64,000 bases of DNA. It comes from Chrysopilus asiliformis. Its lineage: Eukaryota > Arthropoda > Insecta > Diptera > Rhagionidae. This document shows positions 21,797 to 32,401 of the stretch, piece after piece; position 1 is the first letter of the stretch, and every line of letters starts with the position of its first letter. The position numbers and the translations under genes are program-made. The notes beneath the pieces were generated by a model. The model saw nothing but the letters and a program-made list of their open reading frames with translations. It had not been told where the DNA came from and made no database searches. Location of the stretch: assembly GCA_964034945.1 (NCBI GenBank), contig OZ035963.1, positions 39,066,361-39,130,360 of the forward strand, read 5' to 3'.

Positions 21797-21907
21797 CACT
21801 TGGCAACAGTTTTTGTTTATGGGCAAGAGAAGCGAAGCAAGTGTCACTCCTTCCCTCGCTTCTCTTGCACATAAACAAAATTTTTTGCCAGCAACCGTTG
21901 CCAAGTG
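21797..21907. repeat. Inverted repeat with CACTTGGCAAC ends
   Basis: CACTTGGCAAC at 21797 is mirrored at 21907. The inner arms share TTTTGTTTATG and GCAAGAGAAGCG, making a roughly 110-base foldback, probably a small MITE. Confidence 0.7.
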
Positions 21908-22018
21908 TATTAAGTATTGCCAAGTATTGAAACTGTATTTTAAATTGGGAATCAACAAAAAAAAGAAAAACAAATAATTTTGTGCAATTTATTTTTTTAG
22001 TACGTAATTTTGAATTTT

Positions 22019-22095
22019 GTGCAATGTTAAAATAATTATTTATCTAAAAATTATCTAGAATAATTTTTAGATAAATATTTATTTTAACGTTGCAC
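22019..22095. repeat. 77-base hairpin (GTGCAA...TTGCAC)
   Basis: The arms GTGCAATGTTAAAATAATTA and its near complement meet at TTATCTAGAATAA. It is a strong AT-rich stem. Confidence 0.75.
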
Positions 22096-22408
22096 AATGT
22101 AAGACAAGATATATATTTTACTACTCGTTATAAAACTATATAATTATTTAAAGTTTATCCTTTCAAATAATGATTTTGTGGTTTTTCTTCGATATATCCC
22201 GAATATTTAAAAAGGTTAATATATCGTGGTAATGATAGCTGGTTATGGACTGCATTTTTATAATATTATTTCGTAAATGCAGATTTATTCCAAACTCTAA
22301 AACCGCAAATATCAAGTGTTTGATTTTGTCCTGTTGTACCAGCTGGTATGATCTTAAGATTTATAGTTGTGTCAGGAGGAGTATATTCGGCCACTTCTTT
22401 AGGACAAT

Positions 22409-22695
22409 GACTGTGTTTACATTGGGATTCACTTTGAGGCGACACGTCTTTCGTCGTTTTTCTGCCGTGTGCACACGGTTCGCTTCATCTGGATTCACTA
22501 AACCGGTTTCATCAACAAAACTAAAGATGCAGGTTTCAACGACCAGACTCAAAAACCGGGTTGCGGCCGATAATTTTAAGTGAATCTAAACTTCATTCGC
22601 TCTTTTTGGTTTCCCTCCCCACTGCGTCCCTCACCGTCACTTGGCCGCAGCGAAAGACATGCCGCCTCAAAGTGAGGGTTAATGTAAACACAGTC
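22409..22695. mobile_element. 287-bp MITE, GACTGTGTTTACATT ends
   Basis: The inverted repeats are about 45 bases (GACTGTGTTTACATT, then TCACTTTGAGGCG and GTCTTTCG), flanked by AAT on both sides (22406-22408, 22696-22698). The interior has balanced base composition and no transposase. Confidence 0.85.
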
Positions 22696-22698
22696 AAT

Positions 22699-24566
22699 GA
22701 ATCAATTAAAAGAGTACATGTAGGTTGCACATTTGAGAAATATACCTCTTTGATTAAAAAAATTTTTTTTTCTTTATTTTGATAAAATTACACAGAAACT
22801 GTCAGCTAAAAAGTGTTACGGGCTCGGACATTTCCTTGTTTTTAAGGTTAAAAAAAATCAGGATGTTATCGTCAAAACGTTATATTAGGAACGAACGCAC
22901 GGCACACTACTGAAAGCGAAGCTAACTCGCGGATGGGGGGTGGGCTCTTGTGCAATCGTCATCCTAGAGAACCCGTATCAAAAAAATCGTGTACCATCAT
23001 AAACGAAAAGTAGCGACAAAAAAAAACAATTACACAAGTGTCACGAGATTACCCTGATCGTCTCTCACCGCAGACACCAGATGTTAGGCGTCCTTGCCGT
23101 CCCTACCGTAAAGCACAGATGTCCTGTACAACGTTGTCATGCTGCTCTCTTGCTGCCCAATTAGCGAGATGTAGAACCTTTCAAAATTAGTTTAAAAGGA
23201 AGTCATTATTTGTTACGAACTATTTATTTCATGGTCTAAATTCAGTTGTTTGATTCTATAAATTTACAATCCGTTTCCAATTCATACATCAGTTAGATTT
23301 CAGCATTAATTTTTTTTGGTTACTTTTAAATTGAGGTTATTTTGCTTTGTTTTAACAGGTTTATGTGTTCAATATTTAAAGTTAAGGTTAGAGAAATTTA
23401 AGTACTATGATAATATATTAAAAATTTGCAAAAATAATTGAGGATAAGCAAGATTATCCCTACTTACAACTAACAATAATAAAGGAAAACTTTGAAAAAA
23501 AACTTAGACATATCTTCAAGTAGTTTTTATGATTCTAATCAGACAAATTGCGCGTGAAAGACCGCTTAGAAATCCGGTTAATTCAACACAAAAAGAAAAT
23601 TTGGGATAAATTTACAACAAAAAAAATCGCAAATACCTGGAAGTCTCACGATGCGTTACACGGCAGATCTGTCGCGTTCGCTTCCTGAAAGGTATCACTC
23701 GAAATAAAAAAAGGTAGCTTGAAATCTAAGCGTCTTTAACACCGGTGTACATGTGTTTTATCTAGGGGACGCTAGGGTTGTCTTGTAAATGCCGTGTAAA
23801 TCCTGCTAGAAAAAATCGTCAATCCTATACGAATTCTGGATGTTTTGCTCGTTCTTGTCCGTCAATAGAAGAAGATTAAGTCCTGCCTGATTTATTGCGT
23901 CACCTCCGGTCGTATGGCGCACGTGCGGCTCCGGAACCAGTGGCTTGGAGGAAATATTAATCCTTACTGTTGCGAAAAACTGCCTTTTTTCCTTAATATC
24001 GGAAATATTTGAAAGTATTTAGAAAAACATGTGCTACGCTGCTGATTTGCTTTAGGAAATATAAAAATACTTTGACTTCCAAAAAAAAGCTACTCTTTCT
24101 CGAGCTATTTCACCGACTAGATCCGATGAGAAAAAGAAATTTTTAACCGCTTAATTGGACGTTCCAAGCCTCATTCTTGTTGGCTAAAACTTGAAATCCC
24201 CGTTAAAACTCTGAATTAGGTGCTTTGGTGTGGGTGGTATTCAAGACGTTAACTGAAGAGATCATCTAATTGTTTTCTACCACAAACTCGATTTGAAAGA
24301 TTGTCATTACCGTGAAATCCTGATAAGCCGGCCGCAACAAAAGCCAGTCTGGTTTGCCAATTTTACAGTGCTGGTACACCAGATTTTGATAGACAACAAA
24401 ATTAAAATGGCAGAAACTAAATTCTCAGGAATGATATATTGTATCCTATCAATATTTTATGAGAAAAAAATGCCTATTTAGTAGATTTGGGAGACTAATT
24501 TGTCCCCTTCTAGACATTTTAAAGCCAATATTTTGGCAATCATAATTTGTTTTACCAGAATTTGCC
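22699..24566. other. Single-copy-looking region; possible K2P 5'-UTR exon end
   Basis: No repeat family is recognised here and base composition is less AT-rich than neighbours at about 22900-23160 and 23640-23950. On the minus strand ACTTCCAG|GTATTTGC (exon end at 23637) is a good splice donor that could end a non-coding first exon of the K2P gene. This is inference only. Confidence 0.3.
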
Positions 24567-25343
24567 CACACAGAAAAAAATAATGTTGTATTATTTACAA
24601 AATGGGTTTTGTTAAGCCTAACAAAAAAAATTCGTAAATATTACTGAAGTTTTGTATATACTACGAAAAAATTAACGAATATTTTTTCGTATAGTTACTA
24701 AAATTTGTTAATATTACGAAGTACATTTTGTCAAATCTGATTTGCATCATGGCGTCATTACGATACACAAGCTTTTCTATTAGTGGTCTCATTAGCCGCT
24801 GTAAGCATCCAATTCCCTGCTGTTAATGTTTGGATGCCTGCAGCAGGTAATTAGACTACTAGTAGAACTGCGCCACACTTGTGCATGACGAAAAAATGGC
24901 GACGATTTTGTTAGTCGATTCGCCAGTTCTAAAAACTCGATTTTAAAGCAATTCCAATAATTTTTCATAAAACTGATGCAAAAAATCAGTTTTTGGAAAG
25001 CATTTCTTAGTTTAGACATTAGTTGGAATGCTTTTTTGAAATATTTTTTATGCCAATTTTTTTCAGATTTCGATAATTTTTTCCCATTTTCGAAAAATAC
25101 TAAACGCGAATAGTATTTTTTCGAGGTAACACAAAAACATTCGTCGAGAGAATTCATTCGTTTGAAATTTTTGTAAGAAAAATCATTCAAAATAAATTAT
25201 TTTCATTTCGCATCATATTGGCCGTCAGAAAACATTTCCTCCATACGAATATTCAATATAGAAACTATCAGAAACAAACACGCATCTCTTAATTTTTAAA
25301 GTCATCACACTAAAACAATTTCCGCTCATTAGTTGCATTTATT

Positions 25344-26654
25344 CAAGACCCTCTACATATAAAGCCATGCAAAAGTTTTTCTATGTGTGCACTAGTAGTG
25401 TCAAGTAGCAACCCTACTGTCAGAATCACATGGGAAACCGCACGTAAAGTTCGATTTGTTTTCTTTGTTATAAATAATTTTATCAAGTTTTCAGAGTTTA
25501 ATCGGTGGAAATATATAAATTAAATGTGTGGAGTACTAACAATCGTTTGTGTTTTGTTTGATAATTGTGAATATAAAAAGAAATACTGCCGAAATCTTTC
25601 CTAACCTAAAAGAGGTAATTTAAGATTTTCAGTGCAACTTCAGCAACAAAAACAACTCAACAAGCTAAAATAAACGCCATTGGATTGGGCTGCGGGAAAC
25701 GGATTGGAAAAGGCTGCTTATTACCAACAGATTGTATTGCACAGATAAGTATAAATTTATTTAAAAAAGGTAGGTATTTTGCGTTTAATTTTAGGATTGA
25801 TTGGCTGATCGAAGAATCCACTACAAGACTAGGAGCAGGGGCTGTGACAGGGGAAGCAACATGAGCTAGGAGATTCTAGCTTATTTACTGCACTTTTCTG
25901 CCAAGGGTATTTCGATTTTTGTAATATTCAATTTAACCTTTGTGGGCCAGGAAGTGAACAACAGTAAATCAATAACCATGACTTTTTCGTTGAAAATGGT
26001 TCCAGAAAGCATTTAAAAAAAGACATGAACTAATTTAATAGAGGTGTAGTAAATTTTGTGATTCGTTCGTTTAATACGTGCCGTGCTGTAATTCGAAATA
26101 CAAATCCACTTGTCATTCATTATTACAATAAAAAAGTGATTGTTTTAAATATCAGCTTAAAGTGAAATTGTGCTAAGTCCAAAATATCAAATTTTACAGA
26201 AGAGCAGAAAAATCTTGTTAAATCATTGTAATTTCCATTTCAAGATAACTGAGTTTCATTTAAAGAAAACTGAGCCTAATTTTAAAAAAACTCGGTTTTC
26301 CTTAAATGAGAATTAAAATGATTTAACAAGGTTTTTTTGCTCAAGCATAATTTCGGTTTAAGCTGACGATATATTTTTGAATTCCATAGGTACTCAATTT
26401 TTTTTCCATTATATGTAAATTTGTTTTGATTTCAAATAAAAATCATAAAATAACGAAAATGCTTTTTGTTTTCATTTTCATTCCCTCCAAATTTATTTAA
26501 ACGATAATATAGGAACCTAATTGATAAAGAACCGCAAGAAAATTCGGAAACTTCATGCCGGCACCATGTTAGACAATTCATCAGCGACCCTACTTGGCCA
26601 TGTATATGTGGTAGTAACTCTCTTAGTGCATGGCTTTGTATGTAGAGGGTCTTG
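25344..26654. mobile_element. 1,311-bp TIR element with 7-bp target duplication
   Basis: The inverted ends CAAGACCCTCTACATA continue through AAAGCCATGCA, about 28 bases with one mismatch. ATTTATT flanks both sides exactly (25337-25343, 26655-26661). There is no transposase ORF. A 7-8-bp duplication suggests a P- or hAT-like superfamily, but the ends do not match the usual CAGGG/CATGATG starts. Confidence 0.8.
26149..26372. mobile_element. Nested MITE (ATCAGCTTAAA ends)
   Basis: About 222 bases with long inverted arms: CAGCTTAAAGTGAAATT on the left and CAGCTTAAACCGAAATT inward from the right, both continuing through CTTGTTAAATCATT. Inserted inside the 1,311-bp element. A half copy lies at 9426-9575. 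Confidence 0.75.
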
Positions 26655-26732
26655 ATTTATTAAATTCTATGAACACACACTAAGCAAGAAACAGAAAGAG
26701 ATTCCATATCAACAAGAGAGATTTGTTTTTGT

Positions 26733-26822
26733 AATATTTACAAAATATTTGTAATATTTACAAAATATTTGTAATATTTACAAAATATTTGTAATATTTA
26801 CAAAATATTTGTAATATTAACA
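26733..26822 (+). repeat. 20-bp tandem repeat, about 4.5 units
   Basis: TTTGTAATATTTACAAAATA is repeated in perfect register and each unit is itself nearly palindromic. The last unit has TTAACA in place of TTTACA. Confidence 0.92.
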
Positions 26823-26979
26823 AAATTTTTGGGAAAACGAAATACAAAAATACAAAAACTTAACAAAATTGACATCGTACCATTAACAAAATATGTTGTC
26901 GGCCCATGGGGGACAAATGGTTTCGTTATATTAACAAACGTTTTCGTAATATTTACATACATTTTATTTTCTGTGCACC

Positions 26980-27414
26980 AAAGAAATTTGACAGACTGCG
27001 AATAAAAAGCTTACCAGCTGGTATAACAAAAGATAAAAGCCAATGAAGTTCCTGTATAATTCCTGTTACAGCTAAAGTTTATAATAAATCCAGCTCCATT
27101 GCCACCGACAATCTTTATATACTCTATATGAGAATCATGTAGATGTATATTATATTTAGTATACCTATTGTAACGCGTCGAACCACACGTCGGGCACAAA
27201 AATAAACTATAGCAGAGTGTTTGGGATGACAATAGATTTTGATTTCTGCGTGACCGTCACCATAACCTTCGAAGGGATTGAACTAGAAATTTGAAATTTT
27301 TTACAATAAATTGCGTTGCCGCAAATAGTTCTTGAACGGCAAAATATCTTCGATACAAACGAGATAGGTTTTTACAATTTTGCTCGAAAACGGTAAGTCG
27401 TATTGAAAAATTTA
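26980..27414. other. No recognised feature
   Basis: No gene, repeat boundary or RNA seen. Confidence 0.4.
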
Positions 27415-27417
27415 TAA

Positions 27418-28040
27418 TACTATGTTCACACCGACGCAAAATTACGTAATTTTGAAGATTTTCGTAATTTTGAACGAAATCTTCCTCGAAATCACGAGAT
27501 TTCCAGTACATTAACCTGTTTTTAAAATCACTAAAAGTATGCAATTTCCACAAAATTAGGAACGAAATCAAGCAAAAACAATGAATACAACCCTGCATCA
27601 CTTATTCAGCTCTCTTCAGTACATCAGTTTTGAGAAGTTTTGACATTTGTGCTGGATTGGAAAAACGGAAATATAAGAAAAAGAAGCCGTGTTCCGCACG
27701 CGAAGTGGATATATTAGTAAACAACCTAGGCGGGGCAAAAAAAATGGACCTGTTTTTGATGCGATTAGATATGAAATGGAAAATAATTGTTTATTTTCAT
27801 TACAGATAATTTCCATTGTCGTCTAAAGTGTCTAATTCTGTTTGCACATATTTGATCGATGTTTTGAATTGTATTATTCATCATATTACTAAAATTCATA
27901 GCAATCCTACACTAAAATTCATAGCAATCCTGTAGTTGAAATGTCAAGCAAAATTACCTTAACCTCTGTGTGAACACTTTGGTTTAAGATTTAAATCATT
28001 TCGCAAAATTACGTGATTTTGCGTCAGTGTGAACTTAGTA
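27418..28040. mobile_element. PIF/Harbinger-type MITE, second copy, reversed
   Basis: The ends TACTATGTTCACACCGACGC and (from right) TACTAAGTTCACACTGACGC are flanked by TAA on both sides (27415-27417, 28041-28043). The interior is the reverse complement of the 12344-12957 element with scattered differences, showing an independent insertion of the same family. Confidence 0.87.
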
Positions 28041-28292
28041 TAAAGGTAAAATGTGTTTAGAATATAATTTTATCTGATCTCATCCATATTTGAAAATCCA
28101 GTTGGGTCATTACTTCTTTCTTCCCCCATACAAATAAAATAGTTTTTTCCGATTTTTTCAGAAAATTTATGAAAACAGAATGTATGATTTTACATAACAG
28201 TTCCACACTTCAAAATCCAATCAGACCAGTCCTTTCCCCCTCTCCCAAACAAATAGATTTTTTTTCAAATAAAAATTTTGTCTCTCATATAC

Positions 28293-28473
28293 AGTACCTC
28301 ACAAAAGTAGGTTAACACGACAGGATTTTTGAAAGGACGCATGTTTAATAGTAGAAAATAAAAATTTTACTCAACAGTATTATGACTAATAAAACAAATA
28401 ATGTCTTCTTTTTTATTTTTGGTAAGAAAAAGGCAAAAAACTTTGAAAGATTTTTTTAAATAGAGCTAAACTT
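28293..28473. mobile_element. Tc1/mariner-like remnant, left end
   Basis: CAGTACCTCACAAAAGTAGG follows a TA at 28291-28292, matching the style of Tc1-family terminal repeats. The remnant runs up to the LTR array, and its continuation is at 52516-52640. No transposase segment is recognisable on this side. Confidence 0.55.
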
Positions 28474-30014
28474 TGTTGTGAATCAGTTTTGGATTTTTGT
28501 AACTCTAATATTTTTATTAAAATACCATTATGCTAGCTCAGTAGGTTTGGATTTTAATACTGTAAGTTAAATTTTTTTAAATCATAGTAAGATTTTTTGT
28601 TAATATCCTTAGTACACAGGAAAAAACAAAATCATTTAAATTGTGATTTTCTATCTAGAAGGACGAAAGTATTAGTCGTCGTAGTTTAAATATTTTTTAA
28701 ATTAGTGAATTAAACAGGGAATTAGTCAGGTAAAATTTTGGTGGTATTTTGCAAGATTGGTGTATAATTTATCTTCTGGATTTATTAGGAATTGTGAGTA
28801 ATTCGGTTGTCGAATTTATTAGAAGAAAATCAGGTTAGGAGAGATCACAGTTCGTTGTTTCTTTTCTTCTTGAAAGTTAGATATAAGGTCGGTATTTTTT
28901 TTATATGTTTAGTATTAAAATTAAACTTCCCATTTAGTTAGTGCATTTATCATCATTTTAAAAGATCCGGTATTCACGCGTTTGGAGCTATTCAACTTCC
29001 TGGAAGAGTCTCAGTTCGAAGATTCTGGAATTTTCACCGAGTGATACCGGGTCACTTGAGTTTTTGGAGTACCTCGAAGATTCTGGGATTTTCCGGCGAA
29101 AGAGTCCGGATCTTTGGATTATTGTTTTGAGTGATTTTTTTAAAATCGGAAATCTGATGTTTTTTTCCAAGGCAAAGAAGTTTTAATGGAATCATTATTG
29201 ATAAAGTTATCGATTTTTATTTAATTGACGATTTTCCAAAATAAGATTTTTGTTTTGTTTATTAATTCAAATAATTAATTTTAATATCAAGATTACTTTG
29301 AAATAATTGTTTTATGCAGGACATACTGTACATTATCTACATTTTTTTTATAAATTAAGAAAGATTCAGCAAATCGAGGAATTGTGCACAAGACCAAGGT
29401 TTGTCGTGGAATCAATTTGAAATATTCAACAGTGAGTAATTTTTTTGATATTATAATTTTTAATTGATTTTTTATTGTTAAATACTTGTATTATAATGTT
29501 TATAAAAATTGATTGATATCGGAGTATATAGATATACATAAAATGATTGCAATTGAGATTTTTTTGTGTTTTTGTAAAAAAAGATTAGGTGTTTAGTTAT
29601 GATGTTTTGCTAGAAGTGCAAGTATGAGGAGAGAAAGACGGAGGTGATCTGAAATGTGAGAGTGACCAATTTATGTAGAAATAATGTTATTACACGGTAT
29701 CCATTCCGTAAAATTTTTTATTATAATTTTTTTTTGGTTTTAATTATGTCTTTATGTGAAGAGAAACTGAAGGATGTGCTCAGTATTCTTTGTTTTGAGG
29801 AAAAAAAATTAGTAACTGAAAGGATCGAAGTCTAAACTTTGGCATGATATTTTGTGTTATGTTCGTCCCTAAAGTCTATCGCAAAAATCCACCCCGACCG
29901 CGAGCCTTAGCCTGGTATTCAACAAGCGTGCCAGCGGTAGATAATGGGATAACAAGGATGAAGATCAAAGACATTCCTCGTTATTTGTTTATGTATCGAT
30001 ACAAGAACATAACA
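28474..30014 (+). repeat. LTR 1 of the array
   Basis: Begins TGTTGTGAATC and ends CATAACA, with short TGTT/AACA inverted ends. The left flank diverges exactly here from the sequence preceding the other LTRs, which fixes the boundary. At 1,541 bp it is long for an insect gypsy LTR. Confidence 0.95.
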
Positions 30015-30017
30015 GAT

Positions 30018-30035
30018 TGGCGCCCAACGTGGGGC
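30018..30035 (+). promoter_or_regulatory. Primer-binding site, tRNA-Lys type (copy 1)
   Basis: TGGCGCCCAACGTGGGGC begins three bases after the LTR. It is the 18-base complement of a tRNA-Lys 3' end, the primer also used by gypsy and several retroviruses. Same sites: 37518-37535 and 45019-45036. Confidence 0.93.
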
Positions 30036-30886
30036 ATGTGTTTTATTTATCATTTGTGATTTCAACATTTTTTATTTAAAAAAAAAAAAAAAAAAAAAGT
30101 GTAATTTTTAGTTTACTCGGCTACGTAGTATTTTTGATATTTTTATAATGGAATATTAGTAAAAGCTTTACCCTGTTGATCCTGTCATGTGGAACATATG
30201 AAGTTGTCTTCAAGAAAAAAAAAAAATATTTCAAAACTATCTATTGTATAGAAAATGTGTCGTCCCGTATTTGGGATTCTGAATAACGCGTTGCGATATA
30301 GTATTTCGATCATTAGCGAAAGTATAAGTTTAAATTTAATAATATCTTGTTTTGTATCGGTATCTTCAATATGAATAATGACGATACATGTCAGATATGT
30401 ATAATTTTACTTGTGTTATGATAAATGGTTTCACTTTCAAGGAAGTTTCCTTTTAGTTTGAACTGTTTGGATGTAAACATTGACAGAAAATATTTACAAT
30501 TATGCTGCGTGCCGGATAAATTGTTTTTTTTTTCTGTTGGTTAATTCTAATTTTTAACATAAAGTCGGTCTTAACTGGCTCTTTGGTCACTTGGTAGAAT
30601 GGATGATCACCACCGTTCTTTTTCTCCGATTTTGTATATGAAAGAGTTTTATTAATTGAATAGAGATCAGTGATCATATTTTGAATAGTTCAGGTAATTG
30701 TTTTAAAAACTACTAAAACTACTGCAATTTCTATAAATGGTAGAATACCTAAGGAATGATTAAGATTCATTTTACCGTTTTGAAGGTAGAGATTATTCAC
30801 ATTTTGTTAGCTGTTTTAGTGTTTGTTAATGAGGAAGTATAATCGCTGGAATAGTTGATTTAAGGTGGTGCTAAATAATTTGTTTA
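30036..30886 (+). other. Untranslated leader of the Ty3/gypsy element (copy 1)
   Basis: About 850 bases between primer site and gag. It holds an A21 run (30078-30098), a segment resembling the 5' end of 18S rRNA (30169-30215), and no supported sense ORF. Equivalent leaders are at 37536-38387 and 45037-45887. Confidence 0.7.
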
Positions 30887-32401
30887 ATGGTAGGTACAAA
30901 AAGAATTAAAAAAATTGTGATACCATCTGATAGAATATTGAGGTCACATTTGAATATGAATGATTTGGGAAATAATACAGAAGAGGGTTTAGATGAAGAA
31001 TCTCCAGGAACGGAACATAATGAGTTGAATAGTAATGTAATTCAACAAATTCCGGATAGAGAAGATTTGACAAGAGAGGTCGATCAGGAAGGTATAGTAG
31101 ATGAAAACGAGGTAGAACGCATCACAAGTAATAGTACAAATAAAGGCACAAGAAAAAAATCAAATTTTTCTCAACAATTACCGATTTCAATAGGACAACT
31201 AGAAAATTGTATTGCTAGGATTGTTAGATTGGAATTGGGAAAGACAGAAAATGGATCTCCAAGAGTTAATCCCCAACCGATACCACAAAGAAATGTCAAC
31301 CGAAATATTAATATTAATACTACTCCTTGGCAAGGCATAAAGGGAAATAATGTTAATTCTAGTATACCAACGGCGTTTTCAGGGAGACAAATTTATTCGA
31401 ATGGAGTCGAAGGGATGCGAGATTTTACCAGTACGTCTAATGTGGGACATTTTGGTTTTTTTGAAGATAGGAATCTGAGTCATTTAAATTTTCAAAGCCA
31501 AAATCAGACAGATTTCCAAAATTATCCGCAAGGTAGTTCTTCAATGCATTTTGAGAACAACAAGAATTGTGGTTTAGACAAATGGGGGTTGAAATTCGAT
31601 GGGATTAATGCTCATTTGTCGGTAGAAGAATTTTTGTTTAGGGTTGAAAGAATAGCACGGGGTAAGGGATGTTCTCCTGACTTTGTAGTACGCAATTTTC
31701 ACCATTTGGTGTCAGGAATTGCAGAATCATGGTTCTGGCGATACATCCAAAGGAATCCGCTGTCTACTTGGGAAGAGTTAAAAAACGCTTTAGCCAAACA
31801 TTTTCGGAACGGACAGACGGATTTAGAAATTTTGAAATTCATCATGGATAAGCGTCAAGGCAATGATGAGTCAATTGATGCTTATTTGAATGTTATTCTT
31901 AGTGAGTATTATAGGATGAATGTTCCTATTATGGAACATGAACTGGTTAGGATGGTTAAACAGAATCTTAAGTCTCGGATTGTTCACTTGATTTTCGCAC
32001 AGCCAATAAATTCTATTGAACAACTTCGAGAAGTTTGTTGTAATGCTGAGCAATACTTGTTAAGACAATCTCAATGGTCAAACAGAAATCCGGTGGCTTG
32101 TCATCAGTCTTCTTCTGCTCGTAGACAAGTCAATGAGGTTGATTTTGATTTTGACTTTGATAAAGGAAATGAGAGTACTATGGAGGTTGCAGAGGTGACA
32201 AGTTTGAAGTGCTGGAATTGTGATAGTACGGGGCACGGATTTCGCGATTGTCCAGCGGTAGTAAGAAATTTGTTTTGCTACAGATGTGGATGTAAGGGGG
32301 TAGCGTTGCCCTCATGTAATAATTGCCAAGCGGGAAACGGGAAGCAGGGCGGGAGGAGGATGGGACCCAATCGCTCTGTAGATCATGTCCCCGAAAAGTA
32401 G
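30887..32401 (+). CDS. Ty3/gypsy Gag, array copy 1
   Basis: 504-residue structural precursor that assembles the virus-like particle. A disordered acidic N-terminus is followed by a retrotransposon gag (capsid) domain at about residues 235-400 (WGLKFDGINAHLSVEEFL... to EQYLLRQ). Then comes a classical CCHC knuckle CWNCDSTGHGFRDC at 442-455, and a second, degenerate one CYRCGCKGVALPSC at 464-477 with no histidine. The start ATG follows the leader and the stop is at 32399-32401. The last 79 bases overlap pol in the -1 frame, with a slippery heptamer at codons 483-484. Confidence 0.95.
   Translation: MVGTKRIKKIVIPSDRILRSHLNMNDLGNNTEEGLDEESPGTEHNELNSNVIQQIPDREDLTREVDQEGIVDENEVERITSNSTNKGTRKKSNFSQQLPISIGQLENCIARIVRLELGKTENGSPRVNPQPIPQRNVNRNININTTPWQGIKGNNVNSSIPTAFSGRQIYSNGVEGMRDFTSTSNVGHFGFFEDRNLSHLNFQSQNQTDFQNYPQGSSSMHFENNKNCGLDKWGLKFDGINAHLSVEEFLFRVERIARGKGCSPDFVVRNFHHLVSGIAESWFWRYIQRNPLSTWEELKNALAKHFRNGQTDLEILKFIMDKRQGNDESIDAYLNVILSEYYRMNVPIMEHELVRMVKQNLKSRIVHLIFAQPINSIEQLREVCCNAEQYLLRQSQWSNRNPVACHQSSSARRQVNEVDFDFDFDKGNESTMEVAEVTSLKCWNCDSTGHGFRDCPAVVRNLFCYRCGCKGVALPSCNNCQAGNGKQGGRRMGPNRSVDHVPEK

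Larger units (their letters stand above)
24568..26976. mobile_element. CACAGAAA-ended repeat interrupted by another element
   Basis: The ends CACAGAAAAAAATAATGT and (inward from right) CACAGAAAATAAAATGT are inverted. Just inside both are clusters of TTGTAATATTTACAA-like words. The interior contains the complete element at 25344-26654. Target duplication is not clear. Confidence 0.55.

Noticed and set aside
26733..26822. CRISPR-like array
   Set aside because: Units are contiguous with no unique spacers; it is a simple 20-bp tandem in a eukaryotic genome.
27250..27270. GTTATGGTGACGG on the minus strand as the missing GYG exon of the K2P channel
   Set aside because: It lies upstream of exon 1 in transcript direction and the following codons do not read as a pore.
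29844..30059. 71-residue plus-strand ORF across LTR end and primer site (also at 37344 and 44845)
   Set aside because: It spans the LTR/primer-site junction, has no domain, and is conserved only because the repeats are identical.
30453..30677. 74-residue antisense ORF in the retroelement leader (also at 37954 and 45454)
   Set aside because: Low-complexity, no domain or start context; its presence in all copies follows from repeat identity.
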